Of a DNA stretch of 64,000 nt, positions 47,641-57,180 are shown piece after piece; the stretch's first letter is position 1, and every line of letters begins with the position of its first letter. Under the pieces are notes generated by a model. It ran no database searches, was not told the origin of the DNA, and saw only the letters and a program-made list of their open reading frames with translations. The stretch spans positions 1 through 64,000 of the forward strand of contig CACFLJ010000006.1 in NCBI GenBank assembly GCA_902567045.1. Direction: 5' to 3'. This DNA comes from an uncultured Pelagibacteraceae bacterium. GTDB lineage: Bacteria; Pseudomonadota; Alphaproteobacteria; Pelagibacterales; Pelagibacteraceae. Both the position numbers and the translations under genes were made by a program.

Positions 47641-48127
47641 TGCAACTTTTTGGGTAGCAATATCGTTTTTTATATTTATAGGACTATTGGTATATTTCAA
47701 AATACCTCAGAACATAAATAATCTCCTAACAAAAATGATTGGAGATATAAAAAAGGAAATCGATGAAAGTGAAAAGTTAAGAGTCGAGTCAAAAAAACTT
47801 TTAGATGAAGCTCAAACTAAACTCAATTCTGTTGAAGGAGAGTCCAAAAAAATCCTTGATCAAGCTAAAACTGAGTCTGAGCAACTTGTTATAAGTATGA
47901 ATGAAAAATTTCATAAAACTTCTGAAATAAAAAAGAATTTAACTCAAACAAAAATTAATCAGATGAAAGAGACAGCAATCAAAGAAATCAAAGATACTTC
48001 TGTTAAAATTGCCCTAGAGTCTGTAAAAAAAATTATAACAACTACAGTTGATAAATCTAAACTAGATAATCTTTTTGAAAAGAATCTTGAAGAAGCAAAG
48101 ACTGAATTAAAAAAAATTAATTCATAA
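47633..48127 (+). CDS. atpF: ATP synthase Fo subunit b
   Basis: FWVAISFFIFIGLLVYFKIPQNINNLLTKMIGDIKKEIDESEKLR. Overlaps b'. Confidence 0.92.
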   Translation: MFDATFWVAISFFIFIGLLVYFKIPQNINNLLTKMIGDIKKEIDESEKLRVESKKLLDEAQTKLNSVEGESKKILDQAKTESEQLVISMNEKFHKTSEIKKNLTQTKINQMKETAIKEIKDTSVKIALESVKKIITTTVDKSKLDNLFEKNLEEAKTELKKINS

Positions 48128-48171
48128 CTTAATTACGTTACATTTTCTTAAAATAATATAAAATCCAAATT

Positions 48172-49629
48172 ATGAATTCGATTGTAATAGGATCAGGTTT
48201 TGGTGGTATGGCTGCAGCATTAAGGTTAAAAGCTAAAGGCCATAATGTAACATTGATTGAGAAACATGAAGATTTAGGTGGACGAGCAAGAGTTTTTAAA
48301 AAAAATGGATTTACATTTGATGGTGGTCCAACTGTAATAACAGCACCCTACCTAATTGATGAATTATTTCAGCTTTTTAACAAAAATTCAAAAGATTATT
48401 TAGAAATTAAATCTTTAAAAACTTGGTATCAATTTGTTTTCGAAGATGGCTTTAAGTTTGACTACTCTGGCGATGAAGAAGAGATGATTGACCAAATAAA
48501 AAAGATTAACGAAAAAGATGTTAACGGATATAAAAACTTAGTTAATTTTACAAAAAAGATTTTTGATAAAGGTTTTACTGAATTATCAGATGTTCCATTT
48601 GATAAACCCTATTTTATGTTAAAGCAGATACCATCTTTATTTAATTTAAAGAGTTATAAATCTGTTTACGGTTTGGTTTCTTCTTACGTAGAAAATGAAA
48701 AATTAAGAAGATTACTTAGTATGCATCCACTGTTGGTAGGTGGTAACCCTTTTACAACAACATCAATATATGGATTAATTTTATATTTAGAAAAAAAATG
48801 GGGAATTCATTATTCTATGGGTGGGACTGGTCAAATAATAAATGGTATGGAAAAACTAATGAATGAAGAAAATATAAAAATATTTAAAGGATGTGAAGTA
48901 AATAAAATCTTATCAAATAAAAATAAAATTACTGGCGTTGAACTAAACAATGGGGATAAAATAGAAGCAGATAATGTTATTTGTAACGCTGATCCACCAG
49001 CAGTTTATTCAAAATTAGCAAACACAAATAGCAGTAATTCTATTTTTAATTGGAAAATGAAAAGAATGGAATATTCAATGGGTTTGTTTGTTTATTACTT
49101 TGGAACCAAAAAAGTTTACGACGATGTTGAACATCATACAATCAAATTTGGAGATAAGTACAAGGAACACTTGGACGATATTTTTAATAATAAAAAATTA
49201 AATGACGACATTAGTTACTATTTACATAGACCAACAGCTACAGATAAATCGATGGCACCTGATAATCATGATTGTTTTTATGTGTTGGTGCCAGTTCCTA
49301 ATAACCAATCTGGCATAAACTGGTCTATTGAAGGAGATAAAATGAAAAACTTGGTTATTAAAAAAATGGAGGAAAGTTTACTACCTAATTTAAGTGAAAA
49401 TATTGTTGAGGATTTTTACTTAACTCCAGATTATTTTGAGAAAGAGTTAAATACTAAATATGGCTCAGGTTTTTCTATTCAACCAAAATTTACCCAATCA
49501 GCTTATTTTAGATTTCATAATAAATCAGAGATTTTTGATGGTTTATATTTTGTTGGAGCAGGCACTCATCCTGGAGCAGGTGTACCAGGAGTACTATCTT
49601 CAGCAAAAGTCTTAGACAAAATTTTGTAA
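48172..49629 (+). CDS. crtI: Phytoene desaturase
   Basis: VIGSGFGGMAAALRLKAKGHNVTLIEKHEDLGGRARVF, YFVGAGTHPGAGVPGVLSSAKV. Confidence 0.95.
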   Translation: MNSIVIGSGFGGMAAALRLKAKGHNVTLIEKHEDLGGRARVFKKNGFTFDGGPTVITAPYLIDELFQLFNKNSKDYLEIKSLKTWYQFVFEDGFKFDYSGDEEEMIDQIKKINEKDVNGYKNLVNFTKKIFDKGFTELSDVPFDKPYFMLKQIPSLFNLKSYKSVYGLVSSYVENEKLRRLLSMHPLLVGGNPFTTTSIYGLILYLEKKWGIHYSMGGTGQIINGMEKLMNEENIKIFKGCEVNKILSNKNKITGVELNNGDKIEADNVICNADPPAVYSKLANTNSSNSIFNWKMKRMEYSMGLFVYYFGTKKVYDDVEHHTIKFGDKYKEHLDDIFNNKKLNDDISYYLHRPTATDKSMAPDNHDCFYVLVPVPNNQSGINWSIEGDKMKNLVIKKMEESLLPNLSENIVEDFYLTPDYFEKELNTKYGSGFSIQPKFTQSAYFRFHNKSEIFDGLYFVGAGTHPGAGVPGVLSSAKVLDKIL

Positions 49630-50480
49630 TGGAGAAAAAGAGTTTTCTATCAATATACGCAAAATCTTTTAACTGGGCTGGTTTTTTTCTTCCAAAAGAA
49701 ACTTATTTGAAATGTTCTAATTTATACGATTTTTGTAGAACTTTAGACAATATAGCAGACGATGATGGTACAATTGATGTTAAATTAAGAAGATTTTTAA
49801 ATTTCAAAAATAATTTTATCAATAAAGAATTTCAGAACCGTATAATTAAAAATATGTGGGTATTAATGGATGAAAATAATATTTCCACAAAAATTGTAGA
49901 AGACTTATTCGATGGTGTGGAGTCTGATATTCAAAATGAAATAAGATTAAATTCGAAAAAGGAATTATTAATTTATTCATATAGAGTAGCAGGAACCGTT
50001 GGATTAATGATGGCAAAAATTTTAAATGTCACTAGCTCTAATTCTCATAAATCGGCTATAGATTTGGGAATAGCTATGCAACTAACAAATATTTCGAGAG
50101 ATGTAGTAGAGGACTCAAAAAATAAAAGGTTTTATATAAAACATAATTTTGAAACAATAAAAGAAACATTGGCTACTGCAGACTTATTTTATGATAGTAG
50201 CTTTTCATCAATAAAAGATATTCCTTTAAGTCTTCGATTTTCAATTTTAGTTGCAAGAAGAGTTTATAGACAAATTGGAAGAAATATTATTAAACAACAA
50301 ACAATTCAAAATTATAATAAATCAGGTAAAATTTTTGTTACTAATGGTGGCAAAATATTTCAAACAATATTATCTATATATGACTTGCTAAAACTATCAT
50401 TGATTAAAAAACATAATCACCTTAGAGATAAAGAACACGAATTAATTAGTGAAGAAATAAATTTAAATGAAAGATTTTGA
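49629..50480 (+). CDS. crtB: Phytoene/squalene synthase family
   Basis: LYDFCRTLDNIADD, GIAMQLTNISRDVVEDSKNKRFYI. Confidence 0.94.
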   Translation: MEKKSFLSIYAKSFNWAGFFLPKETYLKCSNLYDFCRTLDNIADDDGTIDVKLRRFLNFKNNFINKEFQNRIIKNMWVLMDENNISTKIVEDLFDGVESDIQNEIRLNSKKELLIYSYRVAGTVGLMMAKILNVTSSNSHKSAIDLGIAMQLTNISRDVVEDSKNKRFYIKHNFETIKETLATADLFYDSSFSSIKDIPLSLRFSILVARRVYRQIGRNIIKQQTIQNYNKSGKIFVTNGGKIFQTILSIYDLLKLSLIKKHNHLRDKEHELISEEINLNERF

Positions 50481-51531
50481 TTTTATCATAATTGGTGGTG
50501 GTTGTGCAGGATTATCTTTAGCATATGAGTTAGAGATCAATAATAAGTTAAAAAATAAAACTTTAGCTATTATTGAGCCAAGAGATGAATATAAAAAAGA
50601 TAAAACTTGGTCTTTTTGGAAAACATTCCCACATAATTTTGAGGATTGTGTAAAAAAAAATTGGAAACATTTCTCAATAAATGTGCCTCAAAAAACTAGA
50701 CATCTAGAGTGCGATAATTATCAGTATCAAAGTATTGATAGTGGGTTATTTTATGAGAAGATAAACAACAAATTAAAAGAGAATAAAAATATTTCCTTCC
50801 ACAAAAATGATCAAAATATAAATTTTGATAACTCTTTAGTATTTAATAGCGTTCCAAAATTAGATAATCAAAACTCTGGTCTTTGGCAACATTTCTGTGG
50901 GGTAGAAATAGAAACAAAGAAGGAATTTTTTGATGAAGAAATGATGAATCTAATGGATTTTGATTGTGAGCAGAGAGGAAGTGTTCATTTTTTTTATACA
51001 CTTCCATATTCAAAAAATACAGCATTAGTTGAAACAACTTGGTTATCAGAAATGAATGACGATTCCCAAAAAGATTATGATCAGCAAATTAAAGAATATA
51101 TTGAGAATAATCTAAAAATAAAAGATTATAAGATTACATACAAAGAAGTTGGTGCAATACCTCTTTTTTACCCAAGAATTGACCAAGTAAAAAATAAAAT
51201 TAATATCGGAACAGCTGGTGGTATGACAAGGTTAAGTACTGGTTATACTTTTCTAAATATTCAAGAACAAAGTAAATATATAAGAAAAAATATCGAAAAC
51301 ATTAGTAAATTGAAAACTTTTCAAATTAAAAAAAAATATCAATTTCTTGATAATATTTTTTTAAAAGTTCTTAAAAATAATCCAAGCAAAATGCCAAATA
51401 TTTTTTTTAGGATGTTTAATAACAAATCTAATACTGTTATAAAATTTTTGTCGAATAGAAGTAATTTATTTGAAGATTTATCGATAATATTAAAAATGCC
51501 TAAATGGATTTTTATTAAAGCACTTTTTTAA
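50467..51531 (+). CDS. crtY: Lycopene beta-cyclase
   Basis: DFIIIGGGCAGLSLAYEL, KTWSFW, IGTAGGMTRLSTGYTFLNIQEQSKYI. Confidence 0.93.
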   Translation: MKDFDFIIIGGGCAGLSLAYELEINNKLKNKTLAIIEPRDEYKKDKTWSFWKTFPHNFEDCVKKNWKHFSINVPQKTRHLECDNYQYQSIDSGLFYEKINNKLKENKNISFHKNDQNINFDNSLVFNSVPKLDNQNSGLWQHFCGVEIETKKEFFDEEMMNLMDFDCEQRGSVHFFYTLPYSKNTALVETTWLSEMNDDSQKDYDQQIKEYIENNLKIKDYKITYKEVGAIPLFYPRIDQVKNKINIGTAGGMTRLSTGYTFLNIQEQSKYIRKNIENISKLKTFQIKKKYQFLDNIFLKVLKNNPSKMPNIFFRMFNNKSNTVIKFLSNRSNLFEDLSIILKMPKWIFIKALF

Positions 51532-51536
51532 ATTAA

Positions 51537-52430
51537 ATGATTAGAATTAATTTTTACCACTCTTTAATTTTTTTTAATTTATGTATACTTTTATCTGGAA
51601 TAAAATATCTTAGAGAAGGCAGTTTCTTACTAATTTCGTTGTTTTTAATTTTAACAATTGGAATATCTCATGGCTCTCTGGATCATATTAAAGGTAAAAA
51701 ACTAATTAAATATTTTGGATATAAATCAATGGGTATTTTTTATTTGAGTTATTTACTTATTGGTGCAGTTATAATATTGATTTGGTTAATATTTCCAAAA
51801 TCATTACTTTTCTTATTTTTAATTATCGCTGCTTTTCATTTTGGAAAAGAGGACTCCGAATTTATTAACCAAAAGAAAAACTTTGAATTAATTTATTTTT
51901 TAAAAGGATCATTAATAATTACCTCACCCTTATTTTTCCACAAAGAGGAGACACTGACAATATTTGAGACATTAAATTTTTATATTTCAAATAATTTAAT
52001 AATATCTAACGAGATATTATTCATATTTATCTTACTATCTTTAATTTCTGGAATTATTTTATCATTAAACAAAAGTATCGAAGCAAAATCATTATTATTG
52101 ATGGATTATTTATCAATATTAATCCTAAATTATTTTCTTAATCCAATAATTGCTTTTACGATTTACTTTTGTTTTTTACATTCTATTAGGCACTCGATTT
52201 CTTTGATTAGAGAATTAAATAAAAATTTAAAAAAAGGTTTAACAGTATTCATCAAAAAAGCCTTTCCACTAACAATTTTAACGATTTTAGGATATGTTGT
52301 TTCAATATCAATTCTGAATAATTATAACGAATTTAATGAAACTATATATCGAGTAATTTTTATTGGATTGGCCTCATTAACTTTTCCACATATATTGCTC
52401 GAATATTTAATTGAAAAAAATGAGCAATAA
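51537..52430 (+). CDS. blh: Brp/Blh-family beta-carotene 15,15'-dioxygenase
   Basis: Multi-TM protein with conserved His positions: GISHGSLDHIKGKK, AFHFGKEDSEF, FLHSIRHSISLI. Follows crtIBY. Confidence 0.9.
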   Translation: MIRINFYHSLIFFNLCILLSGIKYLREGSFLLISLFLILTIGISHGSLDHIKGKKLIKYFGYKSMGIFYLSYLLIGAVIILIWLIFPKSLLFLFLIIAAFHFGKEDSEFINQKKNFELIYFLKGSLIITSPLFFHKEETLTIFETLNFYISNNLIISNEILFIFILLSLISGIILSLNKSIEAKSLLLMDYLSILILNYFLNPIIAFTIYFCFLHSIRHSISLIRELNKNLKKGLTVFIKKAFPLTILTILGYVVSISILNNYNEFNETIYRVIFIGLASLTFPHILLEYLIEKNEQ

Positions 52431-52593
52431 AAATATTAATTTAATTGGTTGGATTTTATTCATTATTTCTGCATTGGGTTTTATCATATCAAGTATAGGA
52501 AGTTTTTGGGCTATGTTTGGCAGTCTTTTTTTTCTAATTGCATGCATTGTTTTTTTAATTCCATTTTTTCGAAAGGATGAAAGTGAAAAATAA
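52420..52593 (+). CDS. Small two-TM protein (57 aa)
   Basis: MSNKNINLIGWILFIISALGFIISSIGSFWAMFGSLFFLIACIVFLIPFFRKDESEK. Overlaps blh and ispH at its two ends. Confidence 0.7.
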   Translation: MSNKNINLIGWILFIISALGFIISSIGSFWAMFGSLFFLIACIVFLIPFFRKDESEK

Positions 52594-53527
52594 TCATCTT
52601 AAAATACTTTTAGCAGCTCCCAGAGGTTTTTGTGCAGGTGTTGATAGAGCAATTGAAATTGTAAAGAAAAGCATAGAAAAATATGGCGCTCCTGTATATG
52701 TAAGACATGAAATAGTTCATAACAAACATGTAGTAGATGGTTTAAAAAAAATTGGCGCAATATTTGTTGAAGAGATTGATGAAATTGAGGATAAAACGAG
52801 GCCTGTTGTCTTTTCAGCTCATGGTGTACCAAAATCTGTTCCTAAAGAAGCAGAAAGTTTAAATATGATTTTTGTAGATGCTACATGTCCACTTGTATCT
52901 AAAGTTCATAGAGAAGCAGAAAATTTAGATAAAAAGGACATTAAAGTTTTGCTTATAGGTCATAAAAACCATCCTGAAGTGATTGGTACTATGGGGCAAA
53001 TTACTGATGGAAAAATTGATCTTATAGAAACGATTGATGATGCAAAAAATTATGAAAGAGGTGAAAATAATAAACTTGCTTATATAACACAAACAACATT
53101 GTCGGTTGATGATACAAAAGATATTATAAACGTTTTAAGAGAACGTTTTCCTGATATTCACGAACCAAAAAAAGATGATATATGCTATGCAACCACAAAT
53201 AGACAAGCAGCTGTGAAAAAAATTGCAAAAGATTGTGATAATCTTTTTGTAATTGGTAGTAGAAATTCATCTAACTCAGTTAGATTGGTGGAAGTAGCTA
53301 AAAATAATGGATGTGAAAATGCTGAACTAATTCATTCGGAAAGCACTTTTCCACTAGAAAAAATATCTAAATGCAAAACAATAGGTATTTCATCTGGTGC
53401 CTCGGCTCCTGAAGTATTAGTTAATGAATTCATAGAAAATATTAAAAAAAAATTTACTGTAGAAATAGAGGAAGTTGAAATAGTAAAAGAGGATGTAACA
53501 TTTAAAATTCCAGGAAAATTAAATTAA
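52577..53527 (+). CDS. ispH: 4-hydroxy-3-methylbut-2-enyl diphosphate reductase
   Basis: Three FeS cysteines: PRGFCAGVDRAI, VDATCPLVSKVHREA, DICYATTNRQAA. Confidence 0.97.
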   Translation: MKVKNNHLKILLAAPRGFCAGVDRAIEIVKKSIEKYGAPVYVRHEIVHNKHVVDGLKKIGAIFVEEIDEIEDKTRPVVFSAHGVPKSVPKEAESLNMIFVDATCPLVSKVHREAENLDKKDIKVLLIGHKNHPEVIGTMGQITDGKIDLIETIDDAKNYERGENNKLAYITQTTLSVDDTKDIINVLRERFPDIHEPKKDDICYATTNRQAAVKKIAKDCDNLFVIGSRNSSNSVRLVEVAKNNGCENAELIHSESTFPLEKISKCKTIGISSGASAPEVLVNEFIENIKKKFTVEIEEVEIVKEDVTFKIPGKLN

Positions 53528-54492
53528 TGGCTGTATATACAAGGATAAATCAAAACGATTTAAGCTTGATCGAAAAAAACTTTAAGATTGGGAAAATCCA
53601 CTCATTTTCTGGCATTAAAAAAGGAATTGAGAATACAAACTACTTAATAAAAACAAATAAAAAGAAAATAATATTAACTATATTTGAAAAAAGAGTTCAA
53701 AAGAGAGATCTGCCCTTTTTTATGAACTTGATGTTCGGTTTATCTAAACATAAAATTAAGTGTCCAGAGCCAATAAAAAATAAAAAAAATAAATATTTAT
53801 TCAAAATTAAAAATAAAACTGCTTGTTTGGTAAGTTTTTTAGAAGGAAAGGATAAAAATCAACTAACAAATAAAGACTGTTTTCAAGTTGGAAAAAATGC
53901 TGCTCTGTTACATTTAGCTGCTAAAAAATTAAGATTGTATAGAAATAATTCGTTATCAGTAAATTCTTGGGGACCTTTGCTAAATAGAATAGATAAAAGA
54001 ATTAACAAACTTTCAAATAATTTAATTAAGACCATGAAAACTGATTTAATTGATATTAAGAAAAAATGGCCAAAAAATATGCCAAATGGAATAATTCATA
54101 GTGATCTTTTTATTGATAATATTTTTTTCTATAAGAAAAAATATTACGGTTTTATTGATTTTTATTTTTCTGCAAATGATTTCTTAGCTTATGAATTAGC
54201 CACATGTGTAAATGCATTATGTTTTAAGAAAAGAAATAAAGTTTTTGTGCTAGACAAAAGTAAATCTGCACATTTATTAAGAGGTTACCAATCAATACGT
54301 AAACTTACTATCATAGAAAAGAGTAATTTTAATACTCTATGTAGAGGATCAGCTTTAAGATATCTTCTTACAAGATCATATGATTACCTAAATACTCCAA
54401 AAAAGGCATTGATAAAAATAAAAGATCCAAAAGAATATTTAGATAAATTAAATCATCATAGAAAATTAAATTCTTTCAAGGACTATTCCTAA
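53527..54492 (+). CDS. thrB: Homoserine kinase (ThrB, APH-type)
   Basis: FSGIKKGIENTNYLIKT, NGIIHSDLFIDNIFFYKKKYYGFIDFYFSANDFLAYELA. Confidence 0.9.
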   Translation: MAVYTRINQNDLSLIEKNFKIGKIHSFSGIKKGIENTNYLIKTNKKKIILTIFEKRVQKRDLPFFMNLMFGLSKHKIKCPEPIKNKKNKYLFKIKNKTACLVSFLEGKDKNQLTNKDCFQVGKNAALLHLAAKKLRLYRNNSLSVNSWGPLLNRIDKRINKLSNNLIKTMKTDLIDIKKKWPKNMPNGIIHSDLFIDNIFFYKKKYYGFIDFYFSANDFLAYELATCVNALCFKKRNKVFVLDKSKSAHLLRGYQSIRKLTIIEKSNFNTLCRGSALRYLLTRSYDYLNTPKKALIKIKDPKEYLDKLNHHRKLNSFKDYS

Positions 54493-54914
54493 TGATAAAA
54501 ATCTATACTGATGGATCGTGTTTGGGTAATCCAGGAAATGGTGGGTGGGCTGCTATTATTATAGACGATAAAAAAAAAATTAAGATAAAGGGAAGTAAAA
54601 AAGATACTACAAATAATCAAATGGAATTACTTGCTCCAATAAAAGCTCTTAAAAAAATTCCTAAAGGAAGCAGTGTTCAGATTTTCACAGACTCAAAATA
54701 TGTAAAATCAGGAATTACAGAGTGGATACATAATTGGAAAAAAAATGGTTGGAAAACTGCAAATAAACAACCCGTTAAAAATAAAGAACTTTGGGATGAA
54801 TTAGATAATCTAACTGAAAAATTTGAAATAAAATGGAGTTGGGTTAAAGGCCACTCCACAGATACTTTAAATAATGAAGTAGATTTAATTGCAAGGGAAG
54901 CTGCAAACTCCTAA
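54492..54914 (+). CDS. rnhA: Ribonuclease HI
   Basis: IYTDGSCLGNPGNGGWAAII, NNQMELLAPIKAL, VKGHSTDTLNNEVDLIA. Confidence 0.95.
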   Translation: MIKIYTDGSCLGNPGNGGWAAIIIDDKKKIKIKGSKKDTTNNQMELLAPIKALKKIPKGSSVQIFTDSKYVKSGITEWIHNWKKNGWKTANKQPVKNKELWDELDNLTEKFEIKWSWVKGHSTDTLNNEVDLIAREAANS

Positions 54915-55037
54915 CATAGGGTTGTAAACAAAATACTTTTTTTTTCTTAAATCGATCAATTCTGTCTCATGTGACAATCGCTAAATTTTAAAAAAAATAA
55001 TCAATATTAAATAAAAAAGCTCAATGAAAGGATATTT

Positions 55038-55244
55038 ATGAAAAAAATAATTTTATCATTTGTGTTTGCAATGTTCTTTAGTTCAGCATTTGCAGGTTCT
55101 TGTCCTATGATGGCGAAGAATATAGATGCAAAAATTGAAGAAGCTCAAAAACTTCGTGATGCAGGAATCCAAGCACATTCTGATGGTGATCATGCAAAGT
55201 CAGAAGAACTACTTAGTAAAGCACTTGAGTTATTTAAAAGCTAA
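55038..55244 (+). CDS. Small secreted protein (68 aa)
   Basis: Signal peptide MKKIILSFVFAMFFSSAFAG followed by SCPMMAKNIDAKIEEAQKLRDAGIQAHSDGDHAKSEELLSKALELFKS (amphipathic, TPR-like). Confidence 0.75.
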   Translation: MKKIILSFVFAMFFSSAFAGSCPMMAKNIDAKIEEAQKLRDAGIQAHSDGDHAKSEELLSKALELFKS

Positions 55245-55253
55245 ATTGATTAA

Positions 55254-55282
55254 GGGGGGCACCTGGCAACAGAACTGCCCTT
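55254..55282 (+). other. GC-rich hairpin with GNRA tetraloop (possible terminator or structured RNA)
   Basis: GGGCA(55257-55261)/TGCCC(55276-55280) outer stem, inner CTG-GCAA-CAG (55263-55272). T-rich run TTCTTGCT follows. Confidence 0.45.
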
Positions 55283-55286
55283 CTTG

Positions 55287-55772
55287 CTAAATAATATCTA
55301 AAATACCCTCTGCTGAGGATATACCGCAATCTTTGGTTTCTTTTTCCTCTTGAATATTATGCACTTTAAAATTTTCTATAACCATTGCATAACGGCTTGA
55401 TCTCATGCCCATACCTTTTGAGTTTCTATCAACTTCAGCACCTATCAGCTTAGTAAATGACAAATAAGGATCAGCTAACATAGTTATATTTTCCCCTATG
55501 TTGTTCGCTTCACCCCAAGCATTCATTACATAAGGGTCATTAACAGCTAAGCAAAATATTTTATCAATACCTTTATCTAAGATTAGTTGAGCATTTTTAA
55601 CATAACCTGGTAAATGAAACTTAGAGCATGTAGCTGTGAATGCACCAGGTAATCCAAATAATATTATTTTATTTGATCCTAATACCTCAGAAATATTTTG
55701 TTCCTTGGGTTCACCATCAACTAAATGGAAGATTTTTACATCTGGGATTTGATCATTAATTTTTAGCTTCAT
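55287..55772 (-). CDS. Peroxiredoxin, Prx5-like
   Basis: GLPGAFTATCSKFHLPGYVKNA, VNDPYVMNAWGE, MRSSRYAMVIEN. Confidence 0.92.
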   Translation of the reverse strand: MKLKINDQIPDVKIFHLVDGEPKEQNISEVLGSNKIILFGLPGAFTATCSKFHLPGYVKNAQLILDKGIDKIFCLAVNDPYVMNAWGEANNIGENITMLADPYLSFTKLIGAEVDRNSKGMGMRSSRYAMVIENFKVHNIQEEKETKDCGISSAEGILDII

Positions 55773-57139
55773 AATTTACTTTTAACAAAAATTTTTACCG
55801 CTTCAGTATCATTTTTTAATAGTTGAAAATTTTCCTTTTTACCATGAACATATTGAAGCTCTTGAGGTAGTTCTTCATGTTTATTTATAGCATTATCTGT
55901 TGCAGCTGGAAATTTACATGGATGGGCAGTAGACAAAACTACACAATCATTAAATGATAGCTTGTGTGCAGCGCCTACTCCAACTGCTGTATGCGGATCT
56001 AAAATAATATTATTTTTCTCAAAATTTTTCTTTATAATTTCTAAAGTTTCATTTTCATTACAACTTTCTGAAACAAAATCTTTTTGTATAATATCTAAGT
56101 TTGATTTATCAATTTTGTATTCATTTTGTTTAATTTTTTTCATTATATCTGACGTAATTTCAGAATTAGAGTTATTTACATAATAAATTAGTCTTTCAAA
56201 GTTACTTGCTAATTGGATATCCATACTTGGAGACAATGTCTCTTTTACTTTTTTAGAAATATAATCACCATTTGAGATTGCACGATGCAAAATATCATTT
56301 TCATTTGTTGCAACGATTAGTTTATCTATTGGCAATCCCATTTGTTTTGCAAGGTAACCTGCAAAAACATCTCCAAAGTTTCCTGTTGGCACTGAAAATG
56401 AAATAGGCTTATCTTCATTAAGTTTAAAATAAGTATAAAAATAATATACGGCTTGGGCAATTATTCTTGCCCAATTAATAGAATTAACCCCTGACATATT
56501 AATAGATTTTGAAAAATCAAGATCTGAAAACATTTGTTTTACTATATTTTGGCAATCGTCAAAATTTCCATCAATTGCAATATTGAAAACATTTTCATCC
56601 TCAACTGTTGTCATTAACTTTCTTTGTACCGGTGAAATTCTATTATTAGGATGTAAGACAAAAATATTTAAGTTTGATTTACCTTTAATTGCATCTATAG
56701 CGGCAGCTCCTGTATCACCTGATGTAGCAACGACAATGTTAATTTTTTTATGATTTTTACTTAAATAATACTCATACAAGTTACCAATGAACTGCATAGC
56801 AATATCTTTAAATGCTAATGTTGGGCCATGAAATAACTCTAATAGCTTCAAATCACCTACATTTGAAATTTTAACAACATCTTTTTCTCTGAAAGTTGAA
56901 TAAGATTTATTAATTAATGATGAAAGATCATCTTTAGGGATAAAATCTGATGAAAATTGATTAATTATTTCAGTAGATAAATCATTATAATTAAGATTTT
57001 TAAGCTCTGACAATTCATCTGGACTAAATTTTTTTAGAGATGTAGGTACATAAAGTCCACCATCATCAGCTAAACCTTTAATAAAAACATCTTCAAAACT
57101 GTATTCTTTTGAATTATCTCTTGTACTTACGTATCTCAT
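55769..57139 (-). CDS. thrC: Threonine synthase
   Basis: MRYVSTRDNSKEYSFEDVFIKGLADDGGLYVP, FHGPTLAFKDIAMQF, VATSGDTGAAAIDAI. Confidence 0.95.
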   Translation of the reverse strand: MRYVSTRDNSKEYSFEDVFIKGLADDGGLYVPTSLKKFSPDELSELKNLNYNDLSTEIINQFSSDFIPKDDLSSLINKSYSTFREKDVVKISNVGDLKLLELFHGPTLAFKDIAMQFIGNLYEYYLSKNHKKINIVVATSGDTGAAAIDAIKGKSNLNIFVLHPNNRISPVQRKLMTTVEDENVFNIAIDGNFDDCQNIVKQMFSDLDFSKSINMSGVNSINWARIIAQAVYYFYTYFKLNEDKPISFSVPTGNFGDVFAGYLAKQMGLPIDKLIVATNENDILHRAISNGDYISKKVKETLSPSMDIQLASNFERLIYYVNNSNSEITSDIMKKIKQNEYKIDKSNLDIIQKDFVSESCNENETLEIIKKNFEKNNIILDPHTAVGVGAAHKLSFNDCVVLSTAHPCKFPAATDNAINKHEELPQELQYVHGKKENFQLLKNDTEAVKIFVKSKL

Positions 57140-57180
57140 GAATTTTTTTTACCATTTTCCTATAAAATAAATAGGATTAT

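Noticed and set aside
47373-47660. Two overlapping antisense ORFs within the Fo b' gene
   Set aside because: Low-complexity Ser/Leu/Phe translation of a charged helix on the other strand.
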